A stretch of 64,000 nucleotides of DNA from Pocillopora verrucosa (taxonomy: Eukaryota > Cnidaria > Anthozoa > Scleractinia > Pocilloporidae), in the NCBI RefSeq assembly GCF_036669915.1, contig NC_089318.1, positions 12,206,071 to 12,270,070 of the forward strand, in the 5' to 3' direction. The translations under genes were made by a program, and so were the position numbers. The notes under the pieces are model-generated. The model saw nothing but the letters and a program-made list of their open reading frames with translations. It was not told where the DNA came from and made no database searches. The first letter of the stretch is position 1. Each line of letters begins with the position of its first letter. Positions 11,870-22,300 of the stretch are shown one piece after another.

Positions 11870-12660
11870 TCACGTCATGTTTAGGTAATGTTGGTAGGAA
11901 TCAGGGATAAACGACTCCACAATCATCACCACTATTCCAAAAACTGATTTGTCGAGTGATCCAGGCAAATAGCTGTATTTGAACAATTTATCCCGCGCTT
12001 CAATTCCATTGTTGATATTCACGATGTTGACGGCCTGTTGAACACGAAATGCATGAGCCCAACGATTGGAACAGTCCAACCACACCTCGCAGTATTCTTG
12101 TACTTGGGATTTCCCATGTACAACTTTCTTTGGCTTTCCACGGCCTTCTTGTAGAACGTCTTCGAACGAGCACGAGCAATTGCTTGCATCAGTTCTAGAA
12201 ACATCTTTTGTTCCCCTCGGTCGGTACATTACTGCCAGCTTTGACCCATCTCTGCTACGCCTCCCCGCGGTGAAAGTCGCTTATGTATACCTCAACATCT
12301 GGGAATTCGCTTTTTATAGCATTTATTTCCGCCATCGAATAATCTACCATGAAATACTTTGGTTTTCACGTAGGATTCCAGCTCTTGATGATATTAAGTT
12401 CTTCCGCGATGCATTCATTGTCCTCGTTCTGGTAGTGAAATTTGGCTACAATCTCATAACCCACATTTGTGTGGACACACACGAAAAACAAAGGGATCGC
12501 ATACTTAGTCGTGGCATCCATTAGTACAAAGTTACTGCCATACCTGAGGAGAAGCCTCTGCTGCCATTCTTCTTAGTGTGCGAAGAGAAACTTTGTCTCG
12601 TCGCCATCCTTGACCTCGTCCCTTGTCCTGAAGTAGAACTTGGATGATGGTGAGTCACAC
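11870..12660 (-). pseudogene. MULE transposase core, broken
   Basis: The translated minus strand contains NFVLMDATTKYAIPLFFVC, then GYEIVAKFHYQNEDN, then IIKSWNP (stop) KPKYFMVDYSMAEINAI, then FPDVEVYISDFHR. This fits the MULE catalytic core: first Asp in MDAT, second Asp in MVDYS. A second stretch in another frame reads RWAHAFRVQQAVNIVNINNG and SLDKSVFGIVVMIVESFIPD, the usual C-terminal part. Three stops and a frameshift near 12110 make it non-functional. Confidence 0.8.
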
Positions 12661-13345
12661 CTCCATTGCTCAGTCTTGCGCTTTAGTGACTCTTGGTCAT
12701 CACCGCAGTATTTGCTGGCGCTGATTGCTCGTGCGACATGACTTCGCAAATCTTGGCGAACGGGAAAATATCTTCAGTTCGACTTTCGGGGTTTCTGATG
12801 ACCTTCATGACTTCCAAACATTTCTTTGTCGGTCTTCTGCTCCAAGCATTTCCGTACCACATCTGGACTAGTTATATTTCCACTAACTGGCTCGCGGATC
12901 TTGCTTTCGATTTTCAGATGGATGAAGTGACCTACTGTGGCGACCTGACCGACAGGATGTACTTTGTGTGCTGTACTAAGGGGAAGCCTGAAATAGAATC
13001 TTGTTGTCGTTCTTAAGCGCTTTCCCGTCTGCATGTCATCTTTTAATTACCTAAGAATCCCGGCTTTTGCCTTCCGTACAACTTTCTTTGACGAGCACTC
13101 TTCAGATTCTAAAGTATAATCAGTGTACAGCCGTATAGCTCGCACTTGCAAACTTGCTGGGCAGTCGAGTTTTCTTGTTCCTTGAACTTTAATGTAACCT
13201 CCGGAGCTGGCTGAGTAATCGTGTCCTCAGGTATTTTGAGGATTCTGTTTCTTTCCACCTCGAGAATCCTATATTTTCGTAAAGAAACAAAAAATAGTGA
13301 TAAAGTTCTGAGCACTCTATGCCACGTTTTTGAAAATGTCATAGC

Positions 13346-14522
13346 AACCGTGTCAATCGTATCCTTACAGCCTTTGGTCCATGCAGGAAAAGTCTTGTTT
13401 CCCCGCTTACCACTGAGAATGGGTGGGCCAGACAGACAATAGGAAGGTTGCCAGAATTTTGCCCAAACATGGGTTGTACTGCAAAAGACGGAACTACTGA
13501 CATCATAAAGAGCGATTTTACAAAGCTCTAACAGAGCGCGATCATTGAAATACTCGTCTTTTCTTCCAAACCCGTGTAAACTGTTAAAAACCTTTCGGGC
13601 CGAGGTTAAAGAAAAATGGAATCATTTTGAGACTAGGAAAAAGCTTTATTAAATAGTCGCTAAATCTTGACAACCGTGAATGATTGTTGACTTTTATGAC
13701 GATGATTTCGCATTCCTTCGTACTCATTTTCTCACCAGTGGAAGTTGTGCAATAATCTGTTAACGCACGTGTGGAACGGATGCAGTAGATAGTTGCTTTA
13801 GGATAATTACCGAAATTAAAATCCTGGCTACTTGGTTGCTAAATTTTATTGAATTGCTGCGACATAATATCTCGGTTTCAATTCTATATGAAAATATGGA
13901 CGTGGCCTCTGGGCTCCATAAATGACTAGGAAATTCCCGTCTTTGACAAAAAAAAAAAAAGGCAGCAAAAGGTCAAGTTGTTTTGTAATATAAACATGAA
14001 AACCCTGGCATGGCCTGCCTTGATTCGTCCCCTGTTTTGCGCAGTCGTTTTCGTTTTCCCAAAAATTGCAAACACGAAATGCAAAAAAGAAAAAGTAAAG
14101 AAGATTGAAAATACCGTTTTCGGATGATTTTCTGCGACCTTTCCTTGACGTGTGTTGTTGAGCGCACAAGACATTTAGAATTCAATGTTGTAAATTGCTC
14201 AATGAAATCTTCCTTCCGTTCCTCCGTCCCATCCAAAAACCCGTAGCCATAGGCACTTTCAACGCATGCCTCGCAGAGGTTAGCATGAAGACTCTATTAC
14301 CTTTTTAACTAGCGTAGATTGTTTGCCAGAACTACTTGGATTACAGCTAGGGCTTGTAGCCCAACTTGCAAAACATTCGGATGACATCTCGTTAGCAAGG
14401 CAAGGTCAATGAGCCCTGATAGGGACGTGACTATAAGTAAAGCGCGGGATTCTTACCGCTGGTTATAATTAACAGCTGATTCAACCCTAGTCCCCAAGTT
14501 GAGCTCCCCTTAGTTAGTTATT
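13346..14522. other. No gene recognised
   Basis: Short open frames only, including frames across an A13 tract near 13949. No motif or splice structure stands out. Confidence 0.5.
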
Positions 14523-15700
14523 AGGGACTTTAAGCAACGAGAAACGGGGACGGCGACGGGGACCGCAGGCTCTCAGAAATTCAAATAATCATCTGCGCAT
14601 GACTGGCGGTAAAAAGTTTGACGTTCTGCGTTCGGCCACGACGTGAAACGAGTCATTCTGACGTTGGCTGAAAAGGTGAGTATTCTTTTTTCGCCTTCTC
14701 TGCGATCTAAACGTTAAATATTCCAGGAGACAATGATAGAATAATTTCATCGCTTTTCTTTCATAAAGCGAGATTTCTTCTTTATGTTTGATGGTTTGTT
14801 TTTAAACGTCGAAACGCTGATCGAGAACGGACCACCAATTGACGAACATGTGAGTAAGAAATGTAATGTTAATAAGCTTGGCTCACACCTGATACCGAAT
14901 CGAAAATTCGCCGCTGAGAATCACTCAAAAGTCCAACAGTTTGACAAAGGAAGATATGTACCAGATTTTAAAAGGGAAGAAAGCACTACAACTTATGTAA
15001 AAGACAGCCATATTGCGTTTTTTCTCCCTTTCAGCACCATTTAAGAGCAATTTTGTCGCGCCAGTTGACAAAACAGCTCCCGAAATATTTTCTTTCAATT
15101 TACTTCGCAAGGATGCTATTCATGCCACTGTGCAAGAACTTCTGTAACTGTGTGCCGGGTAGATGTAGTCGATCATGTAGTTTTTGTTTATCTATGCAGA
15201 ACACTGGACCAGGCTCCCTAAAGCGAGTTCATGTGAATATCGACAAGGATAGCTTTGCCTCTTTAGAAAAATGCACAAGAGCTTCCAATCCGCTACAGAG
15301 ACTGTCTTTGATAACAATTACACTAACGCAGGGATCCCCATTACTTCAGCCAGAACTGGTAGGCGGTCTGTAGAAGCGAAATAATGAAAAGGCTATCGTC
15401 GTTTTCCAAATCATCGAAGTCAAAACCCAGATTCAATTGTACAGAAGAATCACATTAGCGGGACCTGTTTAACATCGTACAGGAGTAGAAGTTCCTCAAT
15501 TGTTTCTCACACCATCATTGTGGCGACCAAAAGGTGATGCGAGTCTTTCAAAGACATCATGAGCGGCGTTTTGTAATCGCTGCTTAACTGTTTAGAAACT
15601 TCCCGCCACAACGGCCTTCTCTCCCCGCATTATAGGCGGTGTTGTGGAGTTCCCCGTCGCCGTTGCCGTGCCGTCCCCATTCTCGTTGCTTAAATTCCCT
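14523..15700. mobile_element. TIR element, 1178 bp, non-autonomous
   Basis: The left end reads AGGGACTTTAAGCAACGAGA followed by GGGGACGGCGACGGGG; the right end is its imperfect reverse complement (CCCGTCGCCG...TCTCGTTGCTTAAATTCCCT). The TIRs are about 40-50 bp and much richer in GC than the surroundings. A 3-bp ATT directly flanks both ends (14520-14522 and 15701-15703), a candidate target-site duplication. Internal frames (14784-15044, 15053-15373) resemble no transposase I know, so this is a MITE-like or internally deleted copy; superfamily not assigned. Confidence 0.8.
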
Positions 15701-15703
15701 ATT

Positions 15704-17977
15704 ACTAAAGTGGGACTACCGCTGACACGATAAAATCATACTGCGGAAGGGGTCACAGAGTCTACTTGGGAATTTGCGACCCCCCCCCTTCTTTTCCATG
15801 TGCAAAGACGAAACGTCGCGCAAGGGACTCTGGGTCTGGTAGAAATCGATCGATTTCTAATCAGTAGGAAGTTCAACGAAAATGTAGTGAGAAGTTATGG
15901 AATTCTGTAAACAAGTTGTGTGTGCGATTGTTAAGTCGTATATTGGGAAACAAGTTTTATTAACTGCTCCAAGGCAAAGACATACATTACCGGGTAAACA
16001 ATGAAAATGCACATTGGATAGAAGTCGTATGAACGTAACAAGAAGTGATGTGTTTGCCAAACAAATTAAATATATTTTGATGCAAGTTCAGCGAATGAAG
16101 AGCGAAGTCCTAGACGCGACAAAAAAGTTGGAAGTGGGAAAAGAAGTTGTATTTAAAAAGCACAAGTCGTATATAAATTCACACGAGTATTTTTGTCTGC
16201 AATGGCGCGTCATACAGAACGAACAAACGAAAAAACTAAAGTCACATGATTGCAAACGCCAAGTTTCAAGTGACTCGATATTACGCTGTAACGCTATATA
16301 AGTCCATAACAAGAAGGCTAAAAAAGCCACAATATTTTCAGGGTATACAAAGTCCTATTTGCCGTAAATGTGGAAGGATATCTTTGAACTTAAAAAAAAT
16401 TTGATTGGGATGGATCAATACTAGGAGAGGATTTCGGCTGAGTTAAGATGTGGAAAGTGTCGATTCCAAAACCGATTGATCTTTCTTCTTGCTTTCCATA
16501 ATCGCCTTCTTGGCCTTCACATGCTTCAAGGAACTCATTTGCTTTTTGACAGTGCTTTTATTCTTGTGTATAGTTTCTTTACAAGCATTATGTAGCAGTT
16601 TTCCATCCATTGCAGTTGAGTACTCATTTTTAACTCGTGAATTGCGCGCATGCGCAAGAGCGAGTTGTAGATACAATGTAGGGAATGGCACTCGCTCGCT
16701 CGCCCGCTCGATTGGTCGATTCCTGTAAACTTTTTTTCGATTTTAGGCTTCTGAGTGCATTTGATAGTTTTTGGCGAGCAATGAACAAACGAAATGGCGA
16801 CCTTTGTTGTTAAGAATAGTGGTGGGGTGACAAAGAAGCCAATGACAATCTTAAGAGTTTTTTTTTTCGTTTTAGTTTCAACAAGCGGCGCCAGCGACTG
16901 GCAGGCATGCAAGGATTCACACTGAAATAACAGAACAACCTTCGTTTTTCATAAAATTGTAATTTACAATCCTTGAACTTGAAAACAATCCGAAGATTCA
17001 TTGAAAATATCACTTACTGCGAAGCGCTCGGAGTTTACAGATGTTCAAAAGCTTTTTCTGTTATGGCGTGAGATTGACGACAAAATCGATCATTACGTTT
17101 CGTATCGTGTGTTTTTCCTATGTGAAGCAACAGAAGATGCCGGCGACTAACGAAATTACAAGTTAACACGAAAATCAAATAACACCTAAACTAACAATTT
17201 TAGCTACCGATTTTCAGTGAATTTTTAAAGAACAATTTTCTTTTAAGTTTCAAGACAATTTGAAGATTCAAAATACATATTACGTACTAAAATGCGAAAG
17301 TTATACACCACAAAATTAATAAATAGGCCTGAAATGAAATTCTATCTTGTTATTGATTATACGTTGCCTCGCACGTGACTAAAATCTACCCAGGCGGAGA
17401 TCCAAAATGACGGTGGCAGTCTTAGCTTAGTTATATCACTCAAAACTCGTTCCCGTTTGTCTCATTTGATAAAGAGGGAATCGTTAATGTTTTCATTAAG
17501 ACAGTATTGCCTTGATTTTCTAATATTTACAATGATAGACAGTAAATTTCACTTTTCACCCTCATTTACTTCCAACCTTTTCTTTTGAACCAGAAACAGA
17601 AATGATATACGTTTAAAACACATGACATCATCCACCCTTGTCAAATACAATAGCATGATCATTTCAATCATAATGCCTTCTTATCCCTGCGTTACTTTGT
17701 TTCTCTGCTACATTAGCAAACACTGAACTACTGCTCGTACTCTAGATGTGACAATCAACCACAAAATTCCCTAAATCTGATAACATTAAACATAATCCAA
17801 AAAAATCATGTGTCAATTCACAAGTTGGCTCACAGAGCACTTTGATTACGTTCTTGAACTCATTGCTACGAACTTACCTTTGGGTAATTTTGCCCACGCG
17901 TAGAGCGCTTTTTACCGGCCGGATCTGTATTTTTCTTTTTCTGGCTATTTCAGCTTTACTGGGGTAGCAAGATTTAC
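15704..17977. other. No gene firmly recognised
   Basis: Contains a small Lys-rich minus-strand frame (16443-16610), a CpG-rich patch with a palindrome TTGCGCGCATGCGCAA near 16637-16653, and a 95-codon + frame near 16014. None has a motif I recognise. Confidence 0.4.
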
Positions 17978-18058
17978 CCCCAGTCTTTTAGCTTTCGCAC
18001 TTGGATTGCATAGGCCTTCATCTGCAGATTTGGGATTTGAATCACTGACGTCCGCCAT
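17978..18058 (-). CDS. Possible first coding exon of a minus-strand gene
   Basis: The minus strand reads AAGATGGCGGACGTC, a strong start context common at animal first exons, followed by 27 codons (MADVSDSNPKSADEGLCNPS then AKAKRLG) and a GTAAAT donor. Downstream exons would lie at lower coordinates, but I could not link any. It would be divergent from the ABHD12-like gene, with about 1.3 kb between start codons. No product can be named. Confidence 0.3.
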
Positions 18059-18715
18059 CTTAAAAACCTGCCACGTAATACCGCTGACCTCGTAGAGAGG
18101 CATTCTAGAGGGAAAAAAATTACTCCTGGGTTCCCCACGCAGCATAAACTAGCTGAGTTATAGGTGACCTTTCTTTCGAAACCTAATAAATGTGGCAAAA
18201 AAAGTTTAAAATAATGTTTAAATAGTAGAAAAATAAAAAGTTTGCAAAGACTTAATTCAAGCGCTATGTCAGCTAAAAGACCAATTTGGAAAGAAAGTGA
18301 AGTTTGCACGTCTTAATTTGAAAGATTAGACTCGGAATCTACCAACTTTTTGCACTACTTTATTCTAACCAAATATCGTAAATAACAATTGTGGTAGTCA
18401 ACTGTCAAAAAAGGAATCGGAAAAATTATATAATCACCAACATTAAAAATGAAACCTTAAGACATTTGGGTCTTTAAAAAAAAAGAGAGAGATATTTACA
18501 GTTCAGTAAGGCGCTATTCCCAAGATTTTCCGCCCTTGTATTTTAGTAAAGAAAAATTTCCTGACAATAAACAACGGCAGCTGAGGAAGAGTGTTTTTCC
18601 TTCTTCTCGTGCCCAACTATCTCGGCGCCTGCTTGCTATGATAGCTATGAACAAAGGGAGACGAGGATTCCCGCGCTAATTCGAGTTAACTTCGTATCAG
18701 AGGAGTACAGAACAA

Positions 18716-19092
18716 AGTGAAGCAACTCAAATTAGTAAAGCACCTCAAGTAAAACACCTTACCTGAGAGAAAAAGCTCAAGTAAGTGAAACACCTCTAGT
18801 AAGAGAAGCACCTCAAGTAAGTGAAGCACCCCATTGAAGTAAAGCAACTCAAGTAAAGCAGCTCAATAAAGGAAAGCACCTCAAGTTAGTAGAGCATCTC
18901 AAGCAAGCAAAGCACCTCAAGTAAAGAAACCAACTTTAATAAGAAAAGTGCCTCAAGTCAGTAAAGCGTCTACAGTAAGGAAAGTGCTTAAGTAAGTGAA
19001 GTTCTTCAAGTAACTGAAGTACCTCAAGTTAGTTAAGCACCACAAGTTAGTAAAACACCTCAAGTAAGTAGAGCTTCTCAAATAAGGAAAGG
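18716..19092. repeat. Degenerate minisatellite upstream of ABHD12-like gene
   Basis: About twenty diverged units of roughly 18-20 bp based on CTCAAGTAAGTAAAGCAC. The array ends about 270 bp before the ABHD12 start codon, so it probably overlaps or borders the promoter. Confidence 0.85.
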
Positions 19093-19365
19093 GCGAATAG
19101 TAACCCAAACCTAAGTTGTCTATATTGTCAGATATCATTCGGCCATTTCGTCGTCCATATGGCATTCAGCCATGAACTATATACAAGCTGAGCTCCTGTG
19201 GGCTTTCAGTCGGGGATGTTTCAGTATCGCTTACACGACATGCTAATAATTTTCATTAAAACACTCGTTTCCAGTTTCCTCACAAGTGTTAACGAAACAC
19301 GAACTTTCGTGGAGCTGGTGAAGTAATCAACATCTTTAAGAGTTCGCTTCGTAAGGACAGAAAAT

Positions 19366-22300
19366 ATGTCTGAAAGAGTAAGACAGAGAGCAACGAATTC
19401 ACCAGCTAGTCAGCAAATTACGGAAAATAAACCGAAGGAAAACTTGGAGAAAAACAAACATGAGAGGTACGTTTTACCCGATGCACGTCGAGTGCATCGA
19501 TCTCAACACGTTTCCTTTAGATACTGAAACTTACATTGAGCCTCGGGCGAAGGAAACAAACCATTTCCCTCCTAATTATTCTTGGCATGAAATGTTTCTT
19601 TGAACCCACAGAGGTCTGGTGTCTTCGCTGCTTTGTGGAATCGTAACGTTAGTTTGGTAGGTTCAAGAGTTTTGCGTGTTAGTATATTTTAGCTATTAAA
19701 CAGTATTGTTTCGGCCAATCAGAAGGCGATAGGTAGAGAAAGGGGTGTCTATTAGAGTGATTCGAAAGCCGTGAAAAGTAATATTCTAGTGGTGTCAGCT
19801 CAAAGTGAAGCTTATCAAGTTCAAAATTCACTTATTCTACACTTATTAGAGGGTGGCAATGGTTTAAACGTGACACGTGATTAAGCTCAAAATTAAGACG
19901 TGAAGAGTGAATCTTACAGGAAGGCAAGGTAAGGTGAGATTCGGAGTGTTCTCTTTTAAATTTGTGACGCTTGAAATACTGTTTTACGTGCACGTAACGC
20001 ATGGTTAAATTCGTGCGTGAAACGAGATCAAGATCCTTCTTTTACTGCCCTTGTACCTGGGACCATTATCACTTATTATTGCATCTATGGGGGGGGGGGG
20101 GGGGGAGAAGGGTCAGTGGTTAATTTTAGTAGTGTGAGAGGTGAAGGGCATTGCTATTTACTTTGATGTGTCATGTTATAACTTTCAAGACTGTCATTGT
20201 CAATGTCTGATAGACAATCAAGGCCTAAAACAATAATTATCTAAAGAGGGTGTTTGTGTGATACAAGCACTTTGAATATTGGAGATGGTACTGCAGGGCG
20301 GGTTGCTCAAAGGGTGATTTAACTGTAATGAGAATCTAGGAATAAAAATTAAACTTTGCTTTGATTTCTTGTTACTCTTTTGTTCTTGTGATCTAAATTT
20401 TAATTCTCTCCTCTGTCTGTTTAACTTAGAAATTAGTGTTTAATCAGACAGTATCTGCTAATTGATAGGTTTCTGTCATCTCAACACTCTTCTGCTTTAA
20501 ACTGTATTTGAATTGTAAGGAGAAATTCCATTTTTGTCACTCCAGGGAGTAAAAGGATTAATGGAAAAGCATGTACTGTATAAGGATAAGCGTGGAGTTG
20601 GCTAATATTGTTTAGGAATCAAAATATGTGTATTAAAAAATTGACACATCCTATGGTTTACTTTTTAACTCCTAAAAGTAATTAACTTGTAACTTCTCCT
20701 TAAGATACCCATACAATATCAAGCAAAATTGAGATGAGATTTCTCAAACTTATCACTGGTACATTTTTTTTCAGCATTCTTGTAACTTATTTGCAAGGAA
20801 ATGTGTAGCGACATGTAAAGGGGGGGGAATTAACAAGTAAAATATTTGGAATTTAAGGGTTAAAAAAATCTCAGTCAAAACAATTCAACCTTTAGAAGAC
20901 AAGTCTTGCATTGTGATTACACTCGTTAAAGACAAAGCAAGTTAATGTTCATCATTTCATTTCTTAGGGTTTTGTTCAAGACAACAGTGGGTGTGATTTT
21001 GCTCTTTTATATCACATGTGTGATAATAATGTATTCCTCACCAGAAGCAAGGGAGCTCATGATTTATTTACATCCATGTTAGTACACTGTAACTATTATG
21101 AATGTGTTATGTAGGTATATATCATTATAATAGTTAATTAGTCTTGCCTCTTGATCTCTTCTCTCTAGTGAATAATTATATGTAGAAAGTAGATGAAGAA
21201 TTGTTTTGGTGATGTGTTGCATTTACATGATAAAGATGTTGCTCTTTCATGATTTTTTGGTAACCGGACATTTTGCACAAAAGACTTTTAGCACAAGTTT
21301 TGGACTGTTCACACAATTCTTAGTGGTCATTTTGCACAATAATTATAAGTAAGAAACACCAATATAAAAGGTATACTGATTGATACTGATAAGACATTTC
21401 ACCTTCACATGTCACTTTCAATAAGATCCAACGGCAAGTCTTTTGCGCGAAATGTCTTGTATTCGATTTGTCCAGTGCTATTAACTTTTTTTATATCTGA
21501 TGAATCTGATAAACTTAATTCACTTTAACCTTTAACTCCCAATTCTTCCCTCAGGCTGCTATAGTGATGTTGAGTATTCTTGTTACCTGTTTGCTAGATA
21601 CTGTATGGGTATTAAAGGGAGTTTAAGGGTTATTAGAGACTGAGGTAGTTTCAAGTGTTAAGATTTGCACCAGAACTGCTTTTCTAAAGATTAGTGGTTG
21701 GTGTATTTGTTCTTGTTCAGTGTTCTAATACAGTGGGATTACATATAATGAACTAACATGTATTATTTAAGTAAAGTTAGAGATCTTTTGATTCAAATAA
21801 TTGTAAGTGATAATTTTTTTCTGTATTACTAGTAACCTTCATTTTCCTCTTTTGTCACCCAGTGAAGAATCCATTTGAAAATTTGTCTGATCCTAGTTCA
21901 TTTGGTTTACCTGATAGTACTGTACATTTTTACATATCTGGTCCTGCTGGTAAATTAGGAGCATGGTTAGTTTTTTGTTTTTGTTTATGTTTTGTATTTT
22001 GTTTTATTTGTTATTATTTTACTTTGTTGCAAGTGTCAGTTATGCAGTCAATAGATATTTATAGTTTGAAAATAAAGCTACTTTTCTTATTCAACATAGC
22101 TGTATTTGTAGTCACATTGACAATTGTTAAGCCTGTGTTATCTGCTAAACTCAATGTATAGCACATGGTATGGGTGTTGGGATGAAATTAGGTGTTGAAG
22201 TATAAGCCAGGTTGGGACACTTGCTACAAGTTCATTAGATTTGGCTGCAATCATGGACAAAGTACATGGCTTCAAACTAGTTGAAGTCAGAGCAGTCCAT

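Larger units (their letters stand above)
8976..13345 (-). pseudogene. Composite MULE transposase-SWIM-Ulp1-PHD pseudogene
   Basis: Read on the minus strand, this is one decayed multi-exon transposon-type protein gene. Order of parts: poorly preserved N-terminal region (13345-12660), MULE transposase core (12660-11870), SWIM zinc finger (11780-11736), acidic Ser/Glu/Asp-rich linker (11640-11104 and 11030-10901), Ulp1/SENP-like cysteine protease (exons about 10545-10770, 10273-10458, 10008-10126, 9682-9784, 9369-9478) and a PHD-type finger (9252 downward). Exon junctions from 11104 to 9252 all join in phase. In-frame stops: TAA 12573-12575, TGA 12366-12368, TAG 12255-12257, TAG 11787-11789, TAA 11499-11501, TAG 10572-10574 (plus-strand coordinates). 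A frame change is needed near 12110, another near 12700, and one in the A10 tract near 11408-11417. Mutator-like elements that captured Ulp1 proteases are known from plants; a comparable animal composite with SWIM and PHD is my reading from the sequence. Confidence 0.8.

Noticed and set aside
16443..16610. Lys-rich minus-strand frame, possibly a terminal exon of the gene starting at 18058
   Set aside because: No acceptable acceptor, no linking exon, and no recognised motif.
20089..20106. G homopolymer as a quadruplex-forming regulatory site
   Set aside because: A single G run within an ABHD12-like intron; no spaced G-tract pattern, and such runs are prone to assembly error.
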